Part shown: positions 9,198-16,648 of the stretch, in pieces
Numbering within the stretch: position 1 is the first letter of the stretch
How the letters are laid out: the number at the start of each line of letters is the position of its first letter
Program-made: the position numbers and the translations under genes
Source of the DNA: a virus
IMG/VR virus record: IMGVR_UViG_3300036851_000134
Location: 1 to 53,450 of that record
Direction: 5' to 3' (one strand)
Length of the DNA stretch: 53,450 bases
The notes under the pieces: generated by a model
What the model saw: the letters and a program-made list of their open reading frames with translations, nothing else
What the model was told of the DNA's origin: nothing
Database searches by the model: none

Positions 9198-10030
9198 CTG
9201 CCATCGGTGCCGGTGCGGCGATGTCCGCAAACGCTGCCGGTAAAAAAAAGAAAGAGCTACGCGGTATTGCCGATACGCCTGGGCTGGATATTGGCGGTGT
9301 TCAAAGCGAAGCCATCGAAGCGAATCTTTCGAATTTAGCCGATGCAGAGTCGCTTGCATCAAAGGTTAACCAGTTCAATCAGGATGAACTGATCAAACAA
9401 TTGCGAGCGGCAATTCCGAACTTCGACGAAATTACGGGTGGGGTGGGTCAGACGATTGAAAGTTTGGTGTCAGGAGAGCTTCCGAAGGATGTTCGAGATG
9501 CCATGGTCAATTTCGGTGCGGAACGAAACGTGGCTTCCGGGCTCGGGTCCCGCAGTGAGATTGGAGCAAACAGGATTGCGCGCGACCTTGGTTTAACGCG
9601 ACTGCAATTGCAGGGACAAGGGTTGGATGCCGCCATGCGCTGGTTGCAGGTCGGGAGAACGACGTTGGCTGCGCCGCAGTTTGACGTGACGAGTCAATTC
9701 ATCAGTCCGGCTGGAGCGATAAATCTTCGCAGCGCAGAACGATCTCAACGAATGAACCTGAATGCCGCCGCTGCAATGCAGAAAGGTGGCAACGAAATCT
9801 GGGGTGGGGCTTTGCAACAAGTAGGCGGTATGTTGGTAGGTGCGGGTGCTGGAGCCGCTCTTGGCGGCGGTGGCGGCGGAATGTTCGGTCAGAGTGGAAC
9901 GTTGGCAACTGGCATTGGCGGCATGGGTTATCAAGTGCCATCGAACTACGGAACATTGCCGTACGGTCAGCAGCTCAATTATTACAATATGCTACAGCGC
10001 AACTCGCAAATTCCCGGAGGATGGGAATAG
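9167..10030 (+). CDS. Internal virion (ejection-type) protein, small
   Basis: 287 residues. A hydrophobic Ala/Gly-rich N-terminus (MSFIALAVGVAAIGAGAAMSANAAGKKKK) is followed by helical middle segments and a Gly-rich, probably membrane-active stretch (about 218-245, LVGAGAGAALGGGGGGMFG). It is followed directly by two longer helical proteins, the usual trio of ejected proteins in short-tailed phages. Function is inferred from this arrangement. Confidence 0.55.
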   Translation: MSFIALAVGVAAIGAGAAMSANAAGKKKKELRGIADTPGLDIGGVQSEAIEANLSNLADAESLASKVNQFNQDELIKQLRAAIPNFDEITGGVGQTIESLVSGELPKDVRDAMVNFGAERNVASGLGSRSEIGANRIARDLGLTRLQLQGQGLDAAMRWLQVGRTTLAAPQFDVTSQFISPAGAINLRSAERSQRMNLNAAAAMQKGGNEIWGGALQQVGGMLVGAGAGAALGGGGGGMFGQSGTLATGIGGMGYQVPSNYGTLPYGQQLNYYNMLQRNSQIPGGWE

Positions 10031-10031
10031 T

Positions 10032-11291
10032 ATGGCAGACGACAGCATACTTCAAGGGATTCAGGTTGGTTCGAATCTGTTCACGCAAGCGTTGCAGAAC
10101 CGGCAGCGGCAACAAGCGTTTACGATGGAGATGGCGTCCAAGTCACTTGAACTGCATCAGATGGAAAACAAGATGCAGTTGCAGGTGAACGGTCAGGCTG
10201 CTTTGACGGAGTTCGGCCAAACGATTGCAACGGCGATGGCCGAAGGAACAATCGGCGATCCGGCAACGGAATCCAAGCTCTGGGATATTGGAGCACGGTT
10301 CCCGATGATCGTTGGTTCTGCGCAATGGAATGCAGTTCTTGGACAGGACGGACTCGTGGCTCGAAGTAGATACGCGAAAGCCGGAAAGAAGTTCGCGCAA
10401 GACTTTCAGTTCCAGCTTGAACACGGCGCACCGGCATCTGAGGCGGCTGAGACTGCGTTGCGCCAAGGATTGCCAGAGCTTGCACCGGACAAGATACCGG
10501 AACGCGTGGAGTCGTTGGCGAGGATTGAGAATGCGCGGCGGCAAACGGAAGCTCTGTCAACGTTCCGTGAACGCAAGTTTGAATTGGACGAGCGTAAGAT
10601 GACCAATGAAGATTTGAGGATCAAGCTTGCTGAAGCTGGCGTTGATCAACGTGAGATCGGTCAAATTATCAAGGCGCGAGAGTTGGGTTACGAACTGCAA
10701 CCACGAACAAAAGGTCAAACTCCATCTGAACAACCGGTGTTAACGCCGGTTGAACGTCCGCCGACGACTGGCACTGTATCCAAAACACAACAGGAACTTC
10801 AGTCTACTGACGCGGCGCTGTCTACCCTTGGAGATGCTATTTCGGCCATTCAAAAGAATCCGGATGCGATCGGTTTGCGCGGGTTCGTCGGGTCATTGAC
10901 CGAGAAAGCTAAAGGCCAATTTTCTCCAAGCGAACAAGTGGACACGCGCATAAATGATACACGCCAAAAGGCGTCCATAGCATTTGCGAATATGGCAAAA
11001 AGTTTGAGAGTGGACAGCGGCAACATGAGCCGGTATGAGCTAACCAAGCTCGAACAAGCAGGTGATGTATTGGACTGGACGGAAGCACCGCAAACAGCGC
11101 TTTCGAAACTTCAAAACCTTAAGGATTTGTTGGTGTGGAAAAAGCTTCGTCAAGTCAAAATATTACGCAAGGGTGTCCCGGATTCTTTGCTTCAACAAAT
11201 CCAAGATGCCGACCTTCAAGAGATGGTTCGTGAAGGGTTATTGTCGAAGGATGACGCGAGGAGATGGAAAAACCTGAAACCGATTCTCTGA
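10032..11291 (+). CDS. Internal virion (ejection-type) protein, medium
   Basis: 419 residues from the ATG at 10032, 1 base after the upstream stop. It is almost entirely helical and charged, rich in Gln, with several coiled-coil-like stretches (for example RRQTEALSTFRERKFELDERKM) and a Pro/Thr linker around residues 225-245. There is no enzymatic motif. Placement between two other helical virion-like genes suggests an ejected core protein. Confidence 0.55.
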   Translation: MADDSILQGIQVGSNLFTQALQNRQRQQAFTMEMASKSLELHQMENKMQLQVNGQAALTEFGQTIATAMAEGTIGDPATESKLWDIGARFPMIVGSAQWNAVLGQDGLVARSRYAKAGKKFAQDFQFQLEHGAPASEAAETALRQGLPELAPDKIPERVESLARIENARRQTEALSTFRERKFELDERKMTNEDLRIKLAEAGVDQREIGQIIKARELGYELQPRTKGQTPSEQPVLTPVERPPTTGTVSKTQQELQSTDAALSTLGDAISAIQKNPDAIGLRGFVGSLTEKAKGQFSPSEQVDTRINDTRQKASIAFANMAKSLRVDSGNMSRYELTKLEQAGDVLDWTEAPQTALSKLQNLKDLLVWKKLRQVKILRKGVPDSLLQQIQDADLQEMVREGLLSKDDARRWKNLKPIL

Positions 11292-11292
11292 A

Positions 11293-14220
11293 ATGGCTGA
11301 TCTCCGTTCATTGTCCGATCAAGACTTCGATTTGTTCCTGGACGGTTTAACAAGGGAAACCGCTCCTGAGCGTGTTCCGGACGCAAACGAACTTCCGGCG
11401 GTCGCACTCGAGACTCAGGCTGCATTGGAAACCGCCAATGCTCAGATTCGCGGCCAGTTGAGCCCTGATTTTTTGATGGAAGCAGGCAACCGCGCGCGCG
11501 GTATGCGATCTGATGTCTTTTTGGATATTTCCAAGGGCGCACCGGCAGGCACACGGTTTAAGCTTGGGTTGGATCAAAATCAGTTGAACCAATTCAAATT
11601 GCTTTCCAAGATCTACGGCGTTGAGAATGTTGATTTCAGCCCGGAAGGTCGGTTGATAATCCGCAATCAAACTGGCGAAGGCGGCGAACGCCGTGATATT
11701 CTGGTTGATCCAGTTGGAGTAGATCCGGGCGATTTCGCTGAAATTGGTTCTCAAGCTATCCCGATGGTTGTCGGAGGTTTGGCGGCGAGGTTCGGGCTGA
11801 AAGCTAAGAGTCCAGTTGGGAAAGTTGCTCTTGGAACAACGGCTATGGCTGGCGCAACTGCGGCGACGGGCGGTGCCCAAGATGTGTTCGTCAGGTGGCT
11901 TCAAGATAACGAAATCGACTTTTCAGAAGTCGCGCGCGAACGCGCCAAACAAGCTGTTGCGGATGAAGTTTTAGGGTTCGCAATGGCGGGCGGTTCCAAG
12001 GTTGCGTCAAAGACGTTGGAAGGGCTCGCCGGGACACTTGGCATTTCAACCGGTCGAACCGGGACACAAGCTGCCAAGGAAGGATTGAAGGCTAAAACGG
12101 GCGTCGATTATCCGTTGTCACCCGGGCAATCATCCGAAAACAAGGTCCTGTTACGGCTTGAAAGCATGATCGGCGAACGTATCGGCACAGCCGGGTCAAT
12201 GGATAGAATTCGCAAGGCGCAAATGGACGCTGAAAACGAATTGCGCCGTGTGTTTCTTGGTTTGCCTCGGACCCTGACAGATGATGAATTGGCAGCGGCG
12301 CTCCCGGCTGCGGATCGCGTTGGTCAACGTGGATTGCAACGGCTCGGAACAGAAGCGTTGAGGTTGGAAGGTGGAGTTTCAAAAGCTGTTCAAGCAATTG
12401 AAAAGACCGGCACCGCAGAAGTTCAAGCACTTGGCACGGTGAATCTTGAAAGGCCATTCAGTGTCACGGAAGTTGGCAGGCTGGCGAGGCAAAGAGTCGT
12501 ATCTGACTTCGAGAGTTTCAAGGGAAAGATGGGCGAACGTTACGAGGAGTTCCTGAGTAAACCGGAGATTTCTGAACGCACAGTATCCGGATCATCGTTG
12601 GCAAAGGCGATTAAGAAAGCTGAATCTCAATTAACACCGGCTGCAACCAGAACAAAACAAGTTGAAACAGGGTTAACCGATGATCTTGGATTTCCTCTCA
12701 CAGAAACCAAAGATGTAACAGAGGAGCTTTCAGCTTTTGTTACATCCAAGGTGAAGTCATTTTTCTCTGAACTGAAGTCTCTCAAGGGTGCCAAAGTTTC
12801 GGTGAATGATCTGAAACAGATTCGCACTTCAATTGACAATGCGATTTCCGAAGGTGTGGCAATTCCTGGAACAGACGTTAAACAGCTTACAACCATGCGC
12901 GGTATCGTAAGTGAATCCATCGATGACGCTTTGAAAGGGATGGATGACAAATCGTTGTTCGGCCAATGGGAAGCGTTGAATCAAGACTGGAAGAAAGGCA
13001 TGGAACGGTTCGACCGCACAGCCATTCGCCCAATGTTGATCAAAGAAGGCGAAAAGGGAAGCGTCGGTAACACGCAAATTGCCGAAAGCGTTATCGGCAA
13101 TGAAGCTGGTGCGCTAGATCGGTACAACGATTTCAAATCGTTTTTCGGTGCGTCCTCGAACGAATTTCAAGCGCTCCAGGCTGCGGCACGACAATCAGCG
13201 TTGCTCGGAGCACTCAGTGAAACCAGCGGTTACGTAGACGGTCAAATCCTTCGCGCACGATTGCGTCCTGAAGCTTTGCGTCCTGAGGTTGCCATGGAAC
13301 TTTTCGGCGCGAACAAACAGGAACTTCATCGTGTCGGTGAAGTCTTGGCTGCGGCACAAGGGAAGATCGATGTAAACGATTTGATCAAACTTGGTCAGAG
13401 CAAAAGCTTTACCGCATCCAAAGTTGCGGATTTGGTGAAGGCTGAATCGGAGCGTGCTGCGGCCTACAATAACAAGCTGATCAAGGCCGCGGCGCGCGGC
13501 TCGGCGGGTGCAGAAACAATCAAGCCAAGTGAGTTCGTGCGTTACGCGACTGACATGGACCCGGACGACGCAATGAAAGTAATGGGAATATTAGTTCATC
13601 AACCAGGATTGATTGAAGATATACGACGGATAGCCATTGAAGATGTTTGGGCGAAAATCAAAACTGGGATTCAAGGTCATGGATTGGTTTCAAAGACGTT
13701 GGTCGAAAAATCGCTTGGTAACGATCTCCAGCAACGCACTCTTTCAACTATTATCGGAGGTGACACCATCAATACCCTGAAGGATTTAGCTGAAGTAGTC
13801 GGTTCAAGAGAAATATCAGCTACAACTTTCAAAGGTGGCGGAAGATTGGCTGGTGCAGCGGATCTCAGCAGGCTCATGCTCCAAGGTGAAATTGGATCGT
13901 TGAAAGACATTGGAACGCGATACCTGCTTGGCTTCCTTTATTCCGGGCCGCTCCGCAAGTCCGTAACCAACCTGGCTACGTCAAATGATCGGTCGCGATT
14001 TCTCAATGCCGTCATTGCGAGCACGCCGTTCGTTGAAGGCGTTCTGGATGAGTTCGGACCCGATGCCGGACTTGGCATCATGGGCGAACTTCGAAGCTTG
14101 ATTGAACCGATGCAAAAGCGTTCTATGCAGGTGCAGGGTCAATTGCCGTCTCAAGATTTGGATTTGCGCTCGTTGTCCGCGGAGGAATTCAATCAATTGA
14201 TCGATCGCGCAGCCCAGTAA
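11293..14220 (+). CDS. Large internal virion (ejection-type) protein with repeated end motif
   Basis: 975 residues, mainly helical. A hydrophobic Ala/Gly-rich segment at about 150-200 could insert in membrane. The first residues (ADLRSLSDQDFDLFLDGL) and the last (LDLRSLSAEEFNQLIDRA) share a D-L-R-S-L-S-x-x-x-F pattern, so the same short motif caps both ends. No lytic transglycosylase motif is visible. It closes the virion operon apart from one 41-residue gene. Confidence 0.6.
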   Translation: MADLRSLSDQDFDLFLDGLTRETAPERVPDANELPAVALETQAALETANAQIRGQLSPDFLMEAGNRARGMRSDVFLDISKGAPAGTRFKLGLDQNQLNQFKLLSKIYGVENVDFSPEGRLIIRNQTGEGGERRDILVDPVGVDPGDFAEIGSQAIPMVVGGLAARFGLKAKSPVGKVALGTTAMAGATAATGGAQDVFVRWLQDNEIDFSEVARERAKQAVADEVLGFAMAGGSKVASKTLEGLAGTLGISTGRTGTQAAKEGLKAKTGVDYPLSPGQSSENKVLLRLESMIGERIGTAGSMDRIRKAQMDAENELRRVFLGLPRTLTDDELAAALPAADRVGQRGLQRLGTEALRLEGGVSKAVQAIEKTGTAEVQALGTVNLERPFSVTEVGRLARQRVVSDFESFKGKMGERYEEFLSKPEISERTVSGSSLAKAIKKAESQLTPAATRTKQVETGLTDDLGFPLTETKDVTEELSAFVTSKVKSFFSELKSLKGAKVSVNDLKQIRTSIDNAISEGVAIPGTDVKQLTTMRGIVSESIDDALKGMDDKSLFGQWEALNQDWKKGMERFDRTAIRPMLIKEGEKGSVGNTQIAESVIGNEAGALDRYNDFKSFFGASSNEFQALQAAARQSALLGALSETSGYVDGQILRARLRPEALRPEVAMELFGANKQELHRVGEVLAAAQGKIDVNDLIKLGQSKSFTASKVADLVKAESERAAAYNNKLIKAAARGSAGAETIKPSEFVRYATDMDPDDAMKVMGILVHQPGLIEDIRRIAIEDVWAKIKTGIQGHGLVSKTLVEKSLGNDLQQRTLSTIIGGDTINTLKDLAEVVGSREISATTFKGGGRLAGAADLSRLMLQGEIGSLKDIGTRYLLGFLYSGPLRKSVTNLATSNDRSRFLNAVIASTPFVEGVLDEFGPDAGLGIMGELRSLIEPMQKRSMQVQGQLPSQDLDLRSLSAEEFNQLIDRAAQ

Positions 14221-14221
14221 G

Positions 14222-14347
14222 ATGCCCTACAGCCAAAAAGCACACAATTTCTTTGCGCTCTGCTCGAAGTCTCCGGGTAAAGCCAAGAAGAAATGCCCGC
14301 CCAAAGCCACAGCGAAAAAGCTGATGAGCCACGGTGTTAAACGCTGA
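14222..14347 (+). CDS. 41-residue basic protein
   Basis: ATG at 14222, 1 base after the preceding stop. Lys-rich sequence MPYSQKAHNFFALCSKSPGK then AKKKCPPKATAKKLMSHGVKR. Short basic proteins with a terminal K/R helix are common at the end of virion operons; the role is unknown. It is the last plus-strand gene before a convergent minus-strand block. Confidence 0.6.
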   Translation: MPYSQKAHNFFALCSKSPGKAKKKCPPKATAKKLMSHGVKR

Positions 14348-14485
14348 AATTGCGTTTTCACCGAAATCGGTTCGTCCCTGTTTTGGTCCATTTCACCCCT
14401 GAAACAGTCCACTTCGTCCCATAAAGCTTGACACTCTTTTCGGCTGACAATATTCTGCCTCTAGGTTTTGCGTTTGATCATTGTC
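14348..14485. other. Convergent intergenic region
   Basis: 138 bases between converging operons. It contains an imperfect dyad (CTGTTT near 14378 and AAACAG near 14402) but no U-tract terminator. On the plus strand TTGACA at 14428-14433 and TATTCT at 14451-14456, spaced 17, match a sigma70 promoter, but it would fire antisense into the minus-strand block. Confidence 0.4.
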
Positions 14486-14575
14486 TCAACTTCCAGTTGC
14501 TAAAAGCATCACGATGAGTGATGCGGTTGCCAGTGCGAAACCAACGAACCAAACGGTTGCTCCTCGGTGGTTCAT
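14486..14575 (-). CDS. 29-residue single-pass membrane peptide
   Basis: Its ATG (14575) overlaps the stop of the upstream gene (ATGA), supporting real translation. The peptide MNHRGATVWFVGFALATASL then IVMLLATGS is one transmembrane helix with a short basic N-tail. It is the last gene of the minus-strand operon. Function unknown. Confidence 0.55.
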   Translation of the reverse strand: MNHRGATVWFVGFALATASLIVMLLATGS

Positions 14576-14763
14576 TTGGTTAACGGTGATACCCAGTGAA
14601 ACCCTCGACCCTCGCAAGCCGGATAATCGTAGGACCGGAACGGAACGCGCTTGGTGATCCGTCCCAGTCCATCGCAATGAACGCACTGTCTCTTGGTGAA
14701 ACCGTTGGCAAGAAGCTTTCGATCGGCTTCGAACTCGGTTAACAGTTCCACGTTGCTTTTCAC
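14572..14763 (-). CDS. Small DnaJ-like zinc-finger protein
   Basis: 63 residues. CVHCDGLGRI at about 27-36 resembles one CxxCxGxG repeat of DnaJ zinc centres; the second site is only ACEGRGF, so metal binding may be incomplete. Start and stop both overlap neighbours by 4 bases. Role unknown, possibly an accessory to the recombination genes in the same operon. Confidence 0.6.
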   Translation of the reverse strand: MKSNVELLTEFEADRKLLANGFTKRQCVHCDGLGRITKRVPFRSYDYPACEGRGFHWVSPLTK

Positions 14764-15473
14764 ACGCGCACTTCCTTTTCAATCCGGATGTTCGCCAGAC
14801 CCGGACACGCTGTCATACCGCCTTTGATCGCCTCGGCAATGCGCGACTTGGACGGCGCGATGTCGCACAGGTCAGGACGCGCCTGAACCAAGGCGAGAAC
14901 GTCCGTCACGTCGTAGCGCGGCACGTCGCAATGCCGTGTTCCTGCGACTTTGACCGGCGGCGCTGGCATTGCAGCGGTTAAAACCGCCATGACCATAGCG
15001 CCAGCTTGATCGGCTTGCGCGGCCAAGTTTGACGCTTCGTTCTCGGTATCGGCAAACACCATGGCTGCCTCGGCGGCGGCGCGTTCGCGTTCGAGCCGTG
15101 CGAGTTCCGCCTGCCGTGCGCGTTCGGCTTCCTGCGCTTTTCGTTCCTGTTCGACTGTGTAAGCGGTGATCATGCGGCCAAGCCGGAAAATCTCGATGTC
15201 CAGCGGCGTGACGAAATCCTTGGCAACTGTGTCAATCCGTTTGCCGAGGTCCATCACAGGTCCCTTGAGCAACTTGCGCGTGTCCTCGACCTGTTTGACA
15301 GCAGCTTTAAGATCCCGGCAGGTATCGACGGCAACGCGCTGTTGTTGGTCGGTGTAGACGGCTTCGACCGCTTGCGCGGAAGCGATCAGTTGATCGCGCA
15401 CTTCAAGAGCCGCGACGTTCATTTCGACCGGCACACGGGCCAAGTCGCCTTTCAATTCAATCGGTGTGTTCAT
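14760..15473 (-). CDS. Coiled-coil protein of phage recombination operons
   Basis: 237 residues. Residues 30-155 are a long charged coiled coil (for example ERKAQEAERARQAELARLER), followed by a small globular C-terminal domain (DVPRYDVTDVLALVQARPDLCDIAPSKSRIAEAIKGG) of the type seen in conserved phage proteins encoded with Erf/RecT-type recombinases. No catalytic residues are seen. A recombination accessory role is inferred from the family context and the ERF gene upstream. Confidence 0.6.
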   Translation of the reverse strand: MNTPIELKGDLARVPVEMNVAALEVRDQLIASAQAVEAVYTDQQQRVAVDTCRDLKAAVKQVEDTRKLLKGPVMDLGKRIDTVAKDFVTPLDIEIFRLGRMITAYTVEQERKAQEAERARQAELARLERERAAAEAAMVFADTENEASNLAAQADQAGAMVMAVLTAAMPAPPVKVAGTRHCDVPRYDVTDVLALVQARPDLCDIAPSKSRIAEAIKGGMTACPGLANIRIEKEVRV

Positions 15474-15495
15474 TTGTCATTTTGGTTTGTTTGTT

Positions 15496-15729
15496 TTATC
15501 TTTCGACTTTGCAGACAGTCGCCGCGCCCGCATCGGTGTCGATTTCGATAGTGACGAATTCACCGAATTGAATCCACGGTTTGCATTGCTGTTTCAATTG
15601 TCGGCAACGCACTTGCATGATTTCTACGCGTTCTTGAGCGCCGCCAATTTCAACGCTGTCATTTGCAACGGCCTCCCAGATGGATGCATTTATTCCGTCC
15701 GGGTCTTTGAGTGTGATTTTCAGTTTCAT
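15496..15729 (-). CDS. Small conserved hypothetical protein
   Basis: 77 residues, MKLKITLKDPDGINASIWEA opening, alternating strand/helix pattern, no Cys pair. A clear AAAAGGAC ribosome site lies about 10 bases before the ATG, overlapping the end of the preceding gene. I do not assign a function. Confidence 0.6.
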   Translation of the reverse strand: MKLKITLKDPDGINASIWEAVANDSVEIGGAQERVEIMQVRCRQLKQQCKPWIQFGEFVTIEIDTDAGAATVCKVER

Positions 15730-15730
15730 G

Positions 15731-15898
15731 CTATTTTGTCCTTTTGGTTGTTATTTGTTGTAAAGTTTCATCGAAAGCAACGGCTTCCCGTCGTCTCTTT
15801 TCAATCTCTTGTTGCAACCCATATTCCCACCACCATTTAGGAACCGGCGCGAATGTTGTGCAAGGTTGAGACTGTGATTTGGGTGGGTTGATTTTCAC
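15731..15898 (-). CDS. 55-residue protein with GTG start
   Basis: The GTG at 15898 overlaps the upstream TGA as GTGA, an arrangement that recurs in this genome. The sequence has a PVPKWWWEYG patch followed by a basic helix (EIEKRRREAVAFDETLQQIT). Its 3' end contains the ribosome site of the next gene. Unknown function; easily missed because it has no ATG. Confidence 0.6.
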   Translation of the reverse strand: MKINPPKSQSQPCTTFAPVPKWWWEYGLQQEIEKRRREAVAFDETLQQITTKRTK

Positions 15899-16077
15899 GG
15901 AATCTGATCCTTCAATTCGCCGATTTCGTTCTCCAATTCGCCGATCTCATCATTCAAATCGCTTGCTTCTCTCTCCAGTTCTTCGATTCGTTTTTCAAGT
16001 TTTTCCATGTGAAAACAGGCTGGGCATGTGTATCCTTCAAAACACACTTCGTCATGGTTTTTGTTGCAAAGGTTCAT
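15895..16077 (-). CDS. Zinc-finger plus coiled-coil small protein
   Basis: 60 residues. Cys at about 4, 12, 18 and 21 (CPAC) with a nearby His gives a plausible metal site, followed by a strong heptad helix (MEKLEKRIEELEREASDLND...). Coupled by ATGA at its start and GTGA at its end. Unknown function. Confidence 0.6.
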   Translation of the reverse strand: MNLCNKNHDEVCFEGYTCPACFHMEKLEKRIEELEREASDLNDEIGELENEIGELKDQIP

Positions 16078-16271
16078 TTGTCCTTTTTGTTCTGCGGCGC
16101 ACTCGCCTTTTCCGCTGAAATCTGTTGGTCAATGGATTTGATCCTGTCACCGATTGATCGCCATTGCCGCCCGAGTTCATGGTGCAAGCCCTGAAGATAC
16201 AGTTTCTCGGATTCCAACATCCAGACACGATTGGAAATTGCTTGCCTGATAGATGTTGAGAAAATCTTCAT
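16074..16271 (-). CDS. 65-residue helical protein
   Basis: Predicted helical throughout, basic, with Gln-rich and Lys-rich ends (KASAPQNKKDK). The stop overlaps the next ATG, and the AAAGGAC ribosome site of that gene is embedded in its last codons. No recognisable motif. Confidence 0.55.
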   Translation of the reverse strand: MKIFSTSIRQAISNRVWMLESEKLYLQGLHHELGRQWRSIGDRIKSIDQQISAEKASAPQNKKDK

Positions 16272-16648
16272 TGCTCCGGTGGGTTATATTCGTCGCCTTG
16301 TTCTTCTGGAATTAAACAGTCCACCGACTTCCCTCGGTATGTACATTTGTAGCACCACCCGAAGCCGCTGTGCTTCACGAAGTCCAGAGCATTGAGCGCA
16401 ACCCAGAGTCCTTCCAGGTCTATTTTCGCCACTTGCCGGATGCGATAGAGCACGATATCGCAATCTTTCCGTATGCCTTGCTTGTAGAGCAGTCCGCCCG
16501 TCAGCGCAACATGGCAGCCATACTTCGGGCAGATGGTTTCAATTTTGAAGCAAAGTTCGATGGCTTCGGATCGAGTCCATTGGACTTCTTCTGACAAGTC
16601 GCTAGAGGCAACCGCGGAAGCGCCGGTCTGTAGTCCGATTAATTTCAT
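16268..16648 (-). CDS. Nucleotidyltransferase-fold-like protein
   Basis: 126 residues. Residues 42-70 read ICPKYGCHVALTGGLLYKQG then IRKDCDIVLYR. A GG followed by DxD after about 10 residues is the active-site pattern of minimal nucleotidyltransferases. A later SVDCLI could supply the third acidic residue. It overlaps the helicase stop (ATGA). Substrate unknown; the assignment rests on the GG...DxD pattern alone. Confidence 0.5.
   Translation of the reverse strand: MKLIGLQTGASAVASSDLSEEVQWTRSEAIELCFKIETICPKYGCHVALTGGLLYKQGIRKDCDIVLYRIRQVAKIDLEGLWVALNALDFVKHSGFGWCYKCTYRGKSVDCLIPEEQGDEYNPPEQ

Noticed and set aside
14227-14412. 61-residue minus-strand hydrophobic frame
   Set aside because: Antisense to the 41-residue gene; hydrophobicity results from the complement of Lys codons.
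14428-14456. Strong-looking plus-strand promoter TTGACA-17-TATTCT
   Set aside because: Points antisense into the minus-strand operon with no plus-strand gene behind it; kept only as a note in the convergent region.
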